From NCBI RefSeq assembly GCF_000688255.1, contig NZ_JHYS01000010.1, positions 1 through 64,000 on the forward strand: a stretch of DNA of 64,000 bases. The letters are read 5' to 3'. The notes beneath the pieces were generated by a model. The model saw nothing but the letters and a program-made list of their open reading frames with translations, was not told the origin of the DNA and made no database searches. Position numbers and translations under genes: made by a program. Of the stretch, positions 1 through 8,195 are shown piece after piece. The stretch's first letter is position 1. Each line of letters opens with the position of its first letter. The stretch is from Simplicispira psychrophila DSM 11588 (lineage in GTDB: Bacteria; Pseudomonadota; Gammaproteobacteria; Burkholderiales; Burkholderiaceae_C).

Positions 1-1031
1 AGGAAACTCTGCAAAACCTCCTCCGTTGTCTGGCAGGCGTCAGCCTGCCATGGCATCCTCTTTGCCCATGAAGTAATCGAGCCTTGATCTGAACCTGAGC
101 ACCAGAAGAACCCGCAAGCAGGAGTTTCTGGCCCAGATGGAACGCGTGGTCCCCTGGACTGCGCTGGTCGAGCTCATCGCCCCGTACTACCCCGAAGGCA
201 AGAACGGCCGCCCACCCTTTGCGCTGGAGACCATGCTGCGAGTTGCATTTCATGCAGCAATGGTTCAGCTTGTCAGAGTCGGCCATGGAAGAGGCCTTCT
301 TCGATACGCCTTTGTTGCGCGAATTTGCCCAGCTTGACGCCCATGGCCGGCTGCCCGATGAGAGCACCATCCTGCGTTTCCGCCACCGGCTGGAGCGCCA
401 TAAATTGGCCGATCAGCTCCTGGCCACCGTCAATGACCTGCTCGAGCAGCGCGGCCTGCTGCTCAGGGCCGGCACGGCAGTCGATGCCACACTGATCGCC
501 GCACCCCGCTCCACCAAGAACAAAGCCAAGGAGCGCGACCCTGAGATGCATTCGAGCCAGAAAGGCAAGCAGTGGTATTTTGGGATGAAGGCACACATCG
601 GCGTAGATGCTGACTCAGGGCTGGTACACACCGTGCGCGGCACCTCGGGCAATGTGGCCGACGTCACTGAAGGCAACAGCTTGCTGCATGGCGCAGAAAC
701 CGATGTCTACGGTGATGCTGGCTACCAGGGCTCGCACAAGCGAGCTGATGCTAAAGAGGGAGTCACTTGGCATGTGGCGCTGCGCCCGGGTAAGCGCAAA
801 GCGCTGGACAAGGAAAACAATCCCATCGATGCCCTGACTGACTTGCTGGAGAAGGTCTTGGCCGGCATCCGTGCCAAGGTTGAGCATCCGTTCAGAGTGC
901 TCAAGCGCCAAGTTGGCTACGAGAAGGTGCGCTACCGGGGATTGAAGAAGAACACGCTGCAACTCAAGACGCTGTTTGCGCTGTCAAACCTGTGGATGCT
1001 TCGCCATACGTTGATGGCGACGCAGGGGTGA
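1..1031 (+). mobile_element. IS5-family insertion sequence remnant
   Basis: The transposase gene fills most of this stretch. The first bases (2-18, ggaaactctgcaaaacc) look like the left terminal inverted repeat of IS5-group elements, which often contain a TGCAAA core. I find no convincing matching right end downstream of the transposase stop; the nearest candidate, around 1165-1180, shares only a short gagttt stretch. The right boundary is therefore uncertain and may be decayed. The left end could also lie upstream of the window. With its transposase doubly inactivated, the element should be immobile unless helped in trans. Confidence 0.7.
68..1031 (+). pseudogene. IS5-family transposase, inactivated by stop and frameshift
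   Basis: Reading from ATG at 68, codon 3 is TAA where related IS5 transposases have a sense codon (M-K-stop-S-S-L-D-L-N-L-S). The frame then continues cleanly through MERVVPW at 137 to ETMLR at 238. There one extra base near 241 shifts the frame: removing it restores LRLHFMQQW and joins the rest of the protein. The remainder keeps the DDE catalytic set: Asp in AVDAT (about 482), Asp in YGDAGY (about 715) and Glu in KVEHPFR (about 880). Family knowledge: IS5 DDE transposases cut and paste the element between short inverted repeats. A programmed frameshift is unlikely because no slippery run is visible at 241 and the early stop would still block translation. It is probably a decaying copy next to the pigment cluster. 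Confidence 0.88.
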
Positions 1032-1208
1032 GTGCGCCCAAAAACAGGGCGAGGGCTGCGAATGCGGCAGAAACGCTCCCAGCGGGGAGCGAAAAAGCAT
1101 GAATTCATGCCTGCTCAGTGCAATATTGCATCCAGTGAAAAATCCAGTGCCTGTAGCACGCTCAGTTATGAGTTTTTCAGACCATTACTAACTGACTGGC
1201 ATTAGGCC
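1032..1208. other. non-coding, palindrome-rich spacer
   Basis: No gene seen. It holds three short symmetric sequences: a 7-bp stem with 4-base loop at 1074-1091 (cgctccc/gggagcg), a perfect 14-bp palindrome at 1097-1110 (gcatgaattcatgc) and a perfect 12-bp palindrome tgcaatattgca near 1119-1130. A fourth imperfect stem, ggcat/atgcc, lies at about 1198-1215 and reaches into the end of the downstream minus-strand ACP gene; it could help end that transcript but has no T tract. The first three may be IS end sequence or regulatory sites. Confidence 0.4.
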
Positions 1209-1481
1209 TTATGCCGGCTGATGCTGGTGCAAATAATCGGCCAGACTCAGCAGCGAGCTCCAAGCGCGACGCGTATCCTTGCTATCGGGCATACGGACCC
1301 GGTATTTTTTCTGAATCGCCATGGATATCTGCAAGGCATCGAGAGAATCCAAGTCCAGCCGGGACTCAGGACCAAACCACGGCTCATCATCGCGCAGGCC
1401 ACCGGATGGCTCCGTTTTATCTCCGGCTGCCAGAATATGGGCCTTCAGTTCAGCGCGGAACGCCATATCTTTTTCACTCAT
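1209..1481 (-). CDS. acyl carrier protein (pigment cluster, left edge)
   Basis: A 90-residue small acidic protein with the ACP pantetheine-attachment signature: the Ser in LDLDSLDALQIS, about residue 45, is the expected carrier serine. Family role: it holds growing acyl or polyene chains as thioesters on phosphopantetheine. It lies 20 bases downstream of the PAP2-like gene on the same strand, and the two probably form a small divergent unit beside the aryl-polyene cluster. It is one of three ACPs in the cluster and is unlike the other two in sequence. That suggests a dedicated partner, possibly for the PAP2-like enzyme or an acyltransferase; this is inference. No strong ribosome site is visible before the chosen ATG. 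A later ATG at codon 6 is possible. Confidence 0.85.
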   Translation of the reverse strand: MSEKDMAFRAELKAHILAAGDKTEPSGGLRDDEPWFGPESRLDLDSLDALQISMAIQKKYRVRMPDSKDTRRAWSSLLSLADYLHQHQPA

Positions 1482-1501
1482 GGGGATAAATTTTTAACTA
1501 A

Positions 1502-2182
1502 TTAATGGGTGACTTGCCGGAACGACTGGAGCTTCAAATCAAAGACCCTGGAGCCCCAAGCAAATACGATGCCCAAGGCAATGCCGGCCCATACATCCAG
1601 CGACACATGCTGCTTGGTCGCCAGGGTCGAATACACAATGGCCAGTCCCCAAAATATCTGGAAGGACTGCCAACGCCAGCCCATGCGCACATCTGCCATC
1701 AGCCAGTACAGCCAAAAACTCGAATACACCGCAGCTGCCACATGCATCGAAGGGCAAGCATTGCCAGCCGCATCCACTTCTTTCAGAAAAGACACGCCGG
1801 GATACTGCGACCAATCGATAGGGGCCACCGGCACTGCACTGGGTAAATAATAAAAAACAGACAGTGCCAGCAAGCTCATGGCGCCAATCCAAAATCCGAA
1901 ATTGACCAGCCGCAAGCGATCCGGCATCAGCGTCACCGGCAGCGAGCAGTAAATCCAAAGCGATAAATAAGGCACCAGCGCCACGGGCGCAAACCCCACC
2001 CAATCGTCCACCGCCGTGAGCGACATGACCGTCACAGGGTATGCAGGATTTTTAAGAATAAAAAAATACGCCGTAAAAAAAATCGACATGAGCACACTGG
2101 TGCCGATAAATTTAAACCAGAAATCAAACAATAAGATACTGCGCCAATTCATCACAGATGGGGCATTGAAATCAGAAGGCAT
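1502..2182 (-). CDS. PAP2 / Aur1-like membrane lipid phosphotransferase or phosphatase
   Basis: About 226 residues from the chosen ATG at 2182, with several hydrophobic membrane segments. It carries both halves of a PAP2 active site: ACPSMHVA (about residues 142-149) and STLATKQHVSLDVWAG (about 185-200). The second form, with TKQH....D, is closer to the Aur1/inositolphosphoceramide-synthase and PAP2_3 branch than to PgpB. Those enzymes move or remove lipid phosphate head groups in the membrane. The gene reads away from the main pigment operon together with an ACP. A role in finishing the polyene lipid head group is an inference. The open frame continues upstream to 2332, but that part contains a tandem repeat and does not look like protein, so I start at MPSDFN. 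No clear Shine-Dalgarno is visible. Confidence 0.8.
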   Translation of the reverse strand: MPSDFNAPSVMNWRSILLFDFWFKFIGTSVLMSIFFTAYFFILKNPAYPVTVMSLTAVDDWVGFAPVALVPYLSLWIYCSLPVTLMPDRLRLVNFGFWIGAMSLLALSVFYYLPSAVPVAPIDWSQYPGVSFLKEVDAAGNACPSMHVAAAVYSSFWLYWLMADVRMGWRWQSFQIFWGLAIVYSTLATKQHVSLDVWAGIALGIVFAWGSRVFDLKLQSFRQVTH

Positions 2183-2506
2183 ACGGGTGAGGAGAGTCGA
2201 AAAATATCGGTAAAGCACGACAGGTCCAAGCCAATGGATGGCCTGGACCTCGCCCTTGGGCCGCAGCGAAAGGCCCCTTGGGCCGCAGCGAAAGGCCCTG
2301 AGTATCCGGTAAAACCAACGTGCGCCCCGCACCTGCCCATGGCGAGGTCGCTCGGCAAGAGCACCGCCTTAAAATGCAGCCCTGCTACAGATTGCAAGCT
2401 GCGCGCCAGCAAAAATCTGCGCCTAGAAACGCGGCTACCTTTTTCAGGCGGGGGCCCTCTGCAACGACACCGGCCACAACACCGATTTCCCTTGATTTTT
2501 CACACC
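2183..2506. other. divergent intergenic region between PAP2-like gene and ACP operon
   Basis: 324 bases without a supported gene, lying between two divergent units, so it should hold promoters for both. It contains a tandem pair of 22-bp repeats (2254-2297). Beyond that I see an AT-rich taaaat at 2369-2374 that could be a -10 element for the rightward operon, but no convincing -35 box at the right distance. Open frames running through it on both strands are extensions of the flanking genes. Confidence 0.45.
2254..2297. repeat. tandem 22-bp direct repeat, two perfect copies
   Basis: The 22-mer starting ccttgggccgcagcgaaag occurs at 2254-2275 and again immediately at 2276-2297 with no mismatch. 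It lies in the divergent promoter region of the pigment cluster. It could be a duplicated regulator site or a recent slippage duplication. Confidence 0.9.
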
Positions 2507-2794
2507 ATGACCAACCTATCCAATACCGCAGCAATGAATACCGAACTTGAGCGCGAAGTAGCTGCACTCTTGGTTTCGGCGCTGAATCTTGAAGTGGCGC
2601 CAGAAGAGATCGAAGCCGACGCCGATTTGTATGGCGATGGCCTGGGGCTCGATTCGATCGATATTTTGGAAATTGCGCTGGTGGTCTCCAAGCAATATGG
2701 CATTCAGATGAAGACCGAAGGCGATGACAATTTTCAGATCTTCAAGTCGCTGCGCAGCCTGAGTGCCTATATCGCGGACAAGCGCACCAAATGA
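2507..2794 (+). CDS. acyl carrier protein (first gene of main APE operon)
   Basis: Start at ATG 2507 gives 95 residues; a second ATG at 2534 (MNTELERE) is also possible. The pantetheine site is the Ser in LGLDSIDILEIAL, about residue 50. This type of ACP, followed directly by a COG4648 membrane protein, is the usual opening of aryl polyene clusters (ApeE/ApeF-type carriers). It carries the aryl-primed polyene chain during extension. Its stop overlaps the next start by 4 bases (ATGA), so the two are translationally coupled. Confidence 0.88.
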   Translation: MTNLSNTAAMNTELEREVAALLVSALNLEVAPEEIEADADLYGDGLGLDSIDILEIALVVSKQYGIQMKTEGDDNFQIFKSLRSLSAYIADKRTK

Positions 2795-3435
2795 CCCGTC
2801 TCCAGCGACTGTTGATGATGACGACCATCGCGGTCGCAGGCGCTGCGTACCTGACTTTCAACCACCTGCTGACCATCGACACGCATCCCAGCCTGTGGAT
2901 GCTGGCGCTGGGAGTCACTCCGGTGACAGCGATTGCCTTGCTGGCCGCTTGGAACTCCCGCCTGCGCTGGTTTGCGCTGTCTCTTCTGGCGTTGCTGGCG
3001 CTGGCCGTGTGGGTCTATCTGGAAGATTTACGCCACCACGTCAACTGGCTGTATTTCGTCCAACATGCCGGCACCATGCTTTTGTTGGCTATCACCTTTG
3101 GCAGCACCTTGGGACAAGGCGACGCCAACGCGCTGTGCTCACGCGTCACGCGCATGATGCTGCCGGGCCCGCCTGATCTGGCCTATATGCGCTACACATG
3201 GAAAGTCACCGTAGCATGGACGGCGTACTTTGTGATCAGTGCCATCGTGTCGGTAGGCCTGTTTTTTTTCGGCCCGCTGGCCGTGTGGTCGTATTTCGCC
3301 AATCTGCTCACCCCGGTGATCGTCGGGCTGATGTTTGTCATCGAATATGCGGTGCGGGTGCGGGTGCTGCCGGACAGGCCCCACTTCAGCATTACCCAAA
3401 CGATCCAAGCGTATCGAGCGTATGAACAGCGTTAA
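2791..3435 (+). CDS. COG4648-type membrane protein of APE clusters
   Basis: 214 residues with about five to six hydrophobic segments (roughly residues 8-28, 34-53, 56-76, 90-104, 143-165 and 166-190), so an inner-membrane protein. It resembles the conserved COG4648 family (ApeG-like) found between the ACP and the acyl-ligase functions of aryl polyene clusters; its biochemical role is not established. It overlaps the upstream ACP by 4 bases and the downstream LolA-like gene by 14, so it belongs to a tightly packed operon. Basis for the family call: length, topology and neighbours rather than a catalytic motif. Confidence 0.75.
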   Translation: MTRLQRLLMMTTIAVAGAAYLTFNHLLTIDTHPSLWMLALGVTPVTAIALLAAWNSRLRWFALSLLALLALAVWVYLEDLRHHVNWLYFVQHAGTMLLLAITFGSTLGQGDANALCSRVTRMMLPGPPDLAYMRYTWKVTVAWTAYFVISAIVSVGLFFFGPLAVWSYFANLLTPVIVGLMFVIEYAVRVRVLPDRPHFSITQTIQAYRAYEQR

Positions 3436-4036
3436 AAAGGCATGGCCCTCATGGTTTCGCTGGCTGCGGCTGTGTGCCGCATCCCTCGGCTTGGCTCTGT
3501 CTAGCCACAGCTATGCCACAGACTGGACACTGCCCGATTTGATGCATTCGCTGGCGCAGAAAAAACAGGGCAAAGCCCATTTTTTCGAGAAAAAATACAT
3601 CGGCATCCTGGACAAGCCGCTGGAGTCCTCCGGCGAGTTGTCCTTTGAAGCGCCGAATCGCCTGGAAAAACGCACCCTCAAGCCACGCCCTGAGTCCATG
3701 CTGCTGGATGGCGACAAGCTGACGGTCACTTTGTACGAAAAACAACCGCTCTATCTGCGCCTGCAAGACCGCCCGGAGGTGGCGGCCTTGGTCGAAAGCA
3801 TCCGAGCCACGCTCAGCGGCGATCAGGCCACGCTAGAAAAAAACTACACCCTCGAATTTTCTGGCACACAAGGCAAATGGCAGCTCACGCTGACACCGGC
3901 ACCCAAAGCCTTGGCCAAAGTCGTGCGCCAAATTCACATTGGCGGCGCCGATGCCAACATCAAGACCATCGCCTTTGATCAGGCCGATGGTGACCGTGTC
4001 GAAATGACCATCTCCACGGCGGTCGCTGCGCCGTGA
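3422..4036 (+). CDS. LolA-like periplasmic lipid carrier
   Basis: 204 residues. It starts with a basic stretch, a hydrophobic core and a SHSYA-type cleavage region near residue 32, so it is secreted to the periplasm. The mature part (FFEKKYIGILDKPLESSGEL, then beta-rich repeats) matches the LolA-like outer-membrane lipoprotein-carrier proteins of APE clusters. Family knowledge: LolA folds shuttle hydrophobic cargo across the periplasm; here the cargo may be the polyene lipid, working with the MMPL exporter downstream (inference). Start at ATG 3422 is chosen because it gives a complete signal peptide; it overlaps the previous gene by 14 bases. The next gene overlaps its stop by 4. Confidence 0.8.
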   Translation: MNSVKKAWPSWFRWLRLCAASLGLALSSHSYATDWTLPDLMHSLAQKKQGKAHFFEKKYIGILDKPLESSGELSFEAPNRLEKRTLKPRPESMLLDGDKLTVTLYEKQPLYLRLQDRPEVAALVESIRATLSGDQATLEKNYTLEFSGTQGKWQLTLTPAPKALAKVVRQIHIGGADANIKTIAFDQADGDRVEMTISTAVAAP

Positions 4037-4866
4037 TGGGCTCTGCAGTGCCGCCCACGAGGCCGCGCGCATGGCGCCCTGGTTTTTTCTTGCTGTTCCA
4101 ACTGGCACTCCATGCAGCTGCGCTGTGGCTGCTCGTCATCTCTCCGCAAAAATGGGGGATGGCGTTGGCCACCGTTGTGGCCAGTCAGCTGATGCTGATG
4201 GCAGCGGGCTTGTGGCCACGCAGCACCTGCCTGGGCGCGAACCTGGTGCGCCTGCCTGCGGCTGCGGTGCAACGAGGCGAAGTGGCCGTCACCATCGATG
4301 ACGGCCCCGACCCCGAGGTCACCCCGCAGGTGCTGGCCATTCTGGCGCAGCACGGTGTCCACGCTACTTTTTTCTGTATTGGCACGCGCGCTGCAGCGCA
4401 TCCGGAACTGTGCCACTGCATCGTGGCAGCAGGGCACCGCATTGAAAACCACGGTGCACGCCACCCCACGCTGCTATCGCTCTCGGGACCCCCAGGCTGG
4501 CGCCGCGAAATTTCAGAGGGGCAACAGATTTTGCAGCGCATCACCGGCCAGACACCCCGCTTCTATCGCGCTGTTGCAGGTCTGCGCAATCCCTTTCTCG
4601 CTCCAGTACTGCATCACGCAGGCCTACAACTGACCAGTTGGACCCGCCGTGGTTTCGATACGCGGGAGCGGGATCCTGAAAAAGTCTTGCAGCGCTTAAC
4701 CCACTCACTCACCGCGGGGGACATCTTGTTGTTACACGATGGCAATACAGCACGCACATCGGTGGGCGAAGCGGTCATTGTGTCGGTGCTGCCCAAGTTG
4801 CTGGAGGCCATCCGCAGCCGTGGACTGACCCCGATCACGCTAAACGACGCACTACCTGTCAAGTAG
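4033..4866 (+). CDS. polysaccharide deacetylase (NodB/CE4 family)
   Basis: 277 residues. An N-terminal part with two hydrophobic segments (about 18-38 and 43-62) anchors it in the membrane, followed by a NodB domain. CE4 landmarks are present: TIDDGPDP (residues 87-94, catalytic and metal Asp at 89-90), the metal-binding His pair in ENHGARH (His140, His144), and a late HDG motif. Members remove acetyl groups from sugars or related substrates at the cell surface. The RxPYG-like region reads RAVAGLRNP, so that loop is diverged and the substrate may not be a standard glycan. Coupled to the upstream gene by an ATGA overlap. A CE4 protein is not part of the core APE gene set as I know it, so it may tailor the lipid or its glycan part. 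Confidence 0.85.
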   Translation: MMGSAVPPTRPRAWRPGFFLLFQLALHAAALWLLVISPQKWGMALATVVASQLMLMAAGLWPRSTCLGANLVRLPAAAVQRGEVAVTIDDGPDPEVTPQVLAILAQHGVHATFFCIGTRAAAHPELCHCIVAAGHRIENHGARHPTLLSLSGPPGWRREISEGQQILQRITGQTPRFYRAVAGLRNPFLAPVLHHAGLQLTSWTRRGFDTRERDPEKVLQRLTHSLTAGDILLLHDGNTARTSVGEAVIVSVLPKLLEAIRSRGLTPITLNDALPVK

Positions 4867-4896
4867 AATTTCAGCGTTTCGCAATGTGAATTTTCC

Positions 4897-6090
4897 GTGT
4901 CTCCCTTACTAATAAAAACCTTCACAACGACCACTGCATTGGGGCGCGGCATTGCGGGCACGCTGGATGCCCTGCGTGCGCAGCGCAGCGGTCTGCGCGA
5001 ACGCGCATGGGAAACAGTGGATATCACCACCTGTCTGGGCGAAGTGGACAGCTTGGACGACGTGGCTCTGCGCACCGATATGCAGGATTTCGACTGCCGC
5101 AACAACCGCTTGGCCCAACTTGCGCTGGAGCAGGATGATTTCATGCCAAGCGTGCAAGACGCCGCCGAGCGCTATGGCAGAAAACGTATCGGCGTATTTT
5201 TGGGCAGTAGCACCTCCGGCATTCTGAGTTCAGAGCAAGCCTATCGCCAACGCGACCCTATCAGCGGCGCCCTGCCGGCCAACTACAGTTACCAACACAC
5301 CCACAGCATGTTCTCCGTGGCGGATTTCGTGCGCCACTACGCCGATCTGCAAGGCCCGGCGTATGTGGTCTCGACCGCCTGTTCATCCAGCGCCAAAGTC
5401 TTTGGCATCGCCCAGCGCATGATTCACTGCGGGCTGATCGATGCCGCCGTAGTCGGCGGCGTGGACTCCCTGTGCCTGACCACGCTCTACGGCTTCAACT
5501 CACTGCAATTGATCTCCAGCCGCCCCTGTATGCCCTTTGATAGTCAGCGCGACGGCATCTCCATTGGCGAAGGCGCCGCTTTCATCTTGCTGGAACGCGC
5601 CGACCATGCCCAGGTGGATGACATCTTGCTCAGCGGCGTGGGCGAGTCCAGCGACGCCCACCATATGTCAGCACCCCATCCCCAGGGACTGGGGGCGCGC
5701 CTTGCCATGCAGGCTGCTCTGGACATGGCGCGCCTGCAACCAGAATCAATTGGCTATATCAACCTGCACGGCACCGCGACGCCCAGCAACGATGCCGCCG
5801 AAGATACGGGCGTGACCTCGGTCTTTGGTCACACCACGCCTTGCAGCTCCACCAAGGGCCACACGGGCCACACGCTGGGAGCTGCTGGCGGCATAGAGGC
5901 CGTGGTATGCGCCCTAGCGCTGCACCATAATTTTTTGCCCGGCGGCGTTGGCACCGTCACGCTCGATCCGCGCCTACATTGCAATTACCTTCTGGCAAAC
6001 CAGGAACGGGCCATTACCCACGCCCTGAGCAACTCTTTTGGCTTTGGCGGCAGCAATTGCAGTTTGTTGTTCTCCCGGAAAAGGGCGTGA
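4897..6090 (+). CDS. beta-ketoacyl-ACP synthase (APE ketosynthase 1)
   Basis: 397 residues from a GTG start 30 bases after the deacetylase. Thiolase-fold ketosynthase with all three catalytic elements: Cys162 in STACSSSAK, His291 in NLHGTATPSND and His325 in KGHTGHTLGAAGG (Lys320). The C-terminal glycine loop SNSFGFGGSN is intact. Family role: decarboxylative Claisen condensation of malonyl-ACP with the acyl chain. It is more divergent from FabF than the two ketosynthases at 17834 and 19624, and the KS-then-dehydratase order resembles the ApeR/ApeP neighbourhood. The stop overlaps the next start as GTGA. Confidence 0.9.
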   Translation: MSPLLIKTFTTTTALGRGIAGTLDALRAQRSGLRERAWETVDITTCLGEVDSLDDVALRTDMQDFDCRNNRLAQLALEQDDFMPSVQDAAERYGRKRIGVFLGSSTSGILSSEQAYRQRDPISGALPANYSYQHTHSMFSVADFVRHYADLQGPAYVVSTACSSSAKVFGIAQRMIHCGLIDAAVVGGVDSLCLTTLYGFNSLQLISSRPCMPFDSQRDGISIGEGAAFILLERADHAQVDDILLSGVGESSDAHHMSAPHPQGLGARLAMQAALDMARLQPESIGYINLHGTATPSNDAAEDTGVTSVFGHTTPCSSTKGHTGHTLGAAGGIEAVVCALALHHNFLPGGVGTVTLDPRLHCNYLLANQERAITHALSNSFGFGGSNCSLLFSRKRA

Positions 6091-6548
6091 AGATCGACCG
6101 CGCCTGGATTCAGCGCCACATTCCACACCAGGGAAGCATGTGCCTGCTCGAAGCCGTCAGGTACTGGGACGACACCGAAATTCAGTGCTACGCCCACAGC
6201 CACAGAGCGCTCGACAACCCACTGCGCAATGCACACGGCCTGCCCATCAGCGCTGGCATTGAATATGCAGCGCAGGCCATGGCCGTGCATGGCGCCCTGC
6301 TGGCACCGCCCCATCAACTGCCGCAAGTAGGCTATCTCACGAGTGTGCGCAACGTGCAATGGTCGGCGTCCCGGCTGGACGATACAGGGGCCGAAATCAC
6401 CGTGCAGGCCAGCCGCATCTCGGGTAATGAGGTGAGCCTGCTGTACGACTTCCGTGTTCTGTGCCATGAGCGCCTGCTGCTGTGTGGCCGCGCTGGCGTG
6501 ATGACCCAACCTCCGGCAGCCACCAAGATCATCCTTGCTGTGCTATGA
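6087..6548 (+). CDS. hotdog-fold 3-hydroxyacyl-ACP dehydratase (ApeP-like, COG4706)
   Basis: 153 residues starting at GTG 6087, which overlaps the ketosynthase stop by 4 bases; this start gives the normal N-terminus leading into IPHQGSMCLLE (His14, Glu22). That is the compact dehydratase signature of the COG4706 group, lacking the FabZ-type GHFPG loop. Expected role: dehydration of 3-hydroxyacyl-ACP to the trans-2-enoyl form, one double bond per cycle, which then stays unreduced in the polyene. Followed by a 4-base overlap with the ligase gene. It is the first of three hotdog proteins in this cluster. Confidence 0.85.
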   Translation: MKIDRAWIQRHIPHQGSMCLLEAVRYWDDTEIQCYAHSHRALDNPLRNAHGLPISAGIEYAAQAMAVHGALLAPPHQLPQVGYLTSVRNVQWSASRLDDTGAEITVQASRISGNEVSLLYDFRVLCHERLLLCGRAGVMTQPPAATKIILAVL

Positions 6549-7894
6549 AGACGCTCCCTCTTTTACCCGGGGCCCTTACTACCCAGGCCATCGCCTATCG
6601 CCAGCAGCACCCAGTGAGTCAGGCTGAATTTTTAGGCGACATCTTTGCGCTGGCGGCACGCCTGCCCCAGACCGGGCATGTATTCAACCTGTGCAAGGAC
6701 CGCTACTGGTTCTCCGTAGCCTTGTTTGCTGCCATCAGTCGCGGCATGGTGAGCCTGTTGCAAAACTCCACAGCCTCAGAAAACATGACTGCGCTGTTCA
6801 GCGATTTTCCTGATGCCGTCTGCCTGGGCGAGCAGACCACACCGATGCTGGCGCAGATGCCCTACGTGGTGGTTCCGCACGCCACCCTACCGGCAGCGGG
6901 CACAGATCCAGAGATGCCGCAGATCCCCTGCCATCAGCAAATCGTCCGCATCTTCACCTCCGGCTCCACCGGCAAGCCACAAGGCCACAGCATGAGCTTC
7001 GGGCGTATGCACCACTGCGCCATAGCGGAGGCAGAACGCCTGTGGGACGTGGCTGGCGGCCCCTGCTCGGTGCTGGGCACCGTATCACCCCAGCATATGT
7101 TTGGCCTGGAGGCCACCGTGCTGCTGCCGATCTTTGGGGGCGGTCAGTTCAGCGCACGGCAGCCCTTTTTTCCGGCCGATGTGGCCAGTGCTTTGGCAGA
7201 GATGCCCGAGCCCCGTCTGCTGGTTTCGACTCCCTTTCACCTGCGCAAGTTGATGGATGCGCAGATCAGCTTGCCACGTGTCAGCGCCATACTCTCGGCC
7301 ACAGCGCCGCTGTCACAGGAGTTGGCGCAAGAAGTCGAAGCCCAGTTGAATGCGCCTATGGTGGAAATCTACGGCTCTACCGAAACCGGCGCGCTGGCGA
7401 CCCGGCGTCCAGCCCAGGACGCCGAATGGACGACCTATTCCGGCATTGCGCTGGAACAGGATCAAGATCAGCAGACCCAAGCCCATGCCAAGCACTTTGA
7501 TGCGCCACAAACGCTTAACGATGCCGTGGAGCTGCTCAGCCCAACCCGTTTTCGCCTGCAAGGCCGCAACTCCGACATGATCAATATCGTCGGCAAACGC
7601 AACTCGCTGGCTTTTCTCAACCAGCTTTTGCTTAACCTGCCTGGCGTGAAAGACGGCGTTTTTTGCACACACGACATCAGCACGGCTGACGAAACTGCCC
7701 GCCTAGCCGCCTTCATCGTGGCACCAACACGGACGGGCACCGACATCCTGGCGGCCCTGCGCCAGCATGTCGATCCGGTATTTTTGCCCCGCCCGCTGGT
7801 TTTCGTGGAGTCCCTGCCGCGCGACGCCAATGGAAAACTGCCAGCTTCCGCGCTGGCCGCACTGCGCGCCACCCACCTTGCCCCGAGAGTCTGA
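6545..7894 (+). CDS. AMP-forming acyl/aryl ligase (starter activation, ApeH-like)
   Basis: 449 residues of the ANL superfamily. The phosphate-binding loop FTSGSTGKPQG lies near residue 137, the A5 motif YGSTETGA near 275, and the C-terminal catalytic Lys in DANGKLPAS near 431. It is shorter than typical acyl-CoA synthetases. In aryl polyene clusters the equivalent enzyme activates the aromatic starter (4-hydroxybenzoate-type acids) and loads it on an ACP. No chorismate lyase or ammonia lyase is seen in the window, so the starter must come from elsewhere. It overlaps the upstream dehydratase by 4 bases and is separated from the next gene by 1 base. Confidence 0.85.
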   Translation: MKTLPLLPGALTTQAIAYRQQHPVSQAEFLGDIFALAARLPQTGHVFNLCKDRYWFSVALFAAISRGMVSLLQNSTASENMTALFSDFPDAVCLGEQTTPMLAQMPYVVVPHATLPAAGTDPEMPQIPCHQQIVRIFTSGSTGKPQGHSMSFGRMHHCAIAEAERLWDVAGGPCSVLGTVSPQHMFGLEATVLLPIFGGGQFSARQPFFPADVASALAEMPEPRLLVSTPFHLRKLMDAQISLPRVSAILSATAPLSQELAQEVEAQLNAPMVEIYGSTETGALATRRPAQDAEWTTYSGIALEQDQDQQTQAHAKHFDAPQTLNDAVELLSPTRFRLQGRNSDMINIVGKRNSLAFLNQLLLNLPGVKDGVFCTHDISTADETARLAAFIVAPTRTGTDILAALRQHVDPVFLPRPLVFVESLPRDANGKLPASALAALRATHLAPRV

Positions 7895-7895
7895 G

Positions 7896-8195
7896 ATGCC
7901 CGTCGTACACCTGCCCTTTGCAGCAGACCATCCCGTGTTTGCGGGCCATTTTCCGGGGCAGCCGATTGTGCCCGGCGTGCTGTTGCTAGATTGGGCGCAA
8001 GCCGCCATCGAAGCGCAACTGGGTCAATCCGTCGCAGCGCTGTCCGAGGCCAAATTCCACAGCCCAGCGACTCCTGCCGATACGCTGGAACTTGACTTCG
8101 AAATCAGCACCACCGCGGTGCGTTTTGAAATCCGTAGCACCGCACGCAGAATTGCCAGTGGTCGCTTTCCATTGCCTTCCAGTTCGCCCGCATGA
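7896..8195 (+). CDS. short hotdog dehydratase (ApeI/FabZ-like)
   Basis: Only 99 residues, but with the FabZ-type active loop at the N-terminus: VFAGHFPGQPIVPGVLLLDW, His18 being the catalytic candidate. FabZ proteins are about 150 residues and have a helix before this loop carrying another conserved segment; here the protein begins almost at the loop. The short ApeI-type dehydratases of APE clusters share this build. It may work as a heterodimer with the other small hotdog protein encoded at 6087 (inference). One base after the ligase stop; overlaps the acyltransferase start by 4. Confidence 0.85.
   Translation: MPVVHLPFAADHPVFAGHFPGQPIVPGVLLLDWAQAAIEAQLGQSVAALSEAKFHSPATPADTLELDFEISTTAVRFEIRSTARRIASGRFPLPSSSPA

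Noticed and set aside
68-300. Programmed frameshifting in the IS transposase
   Set aside because: No slippery run at the shift point near 241 and an additional stop at codon 3, so mutation is the simpler explanation.
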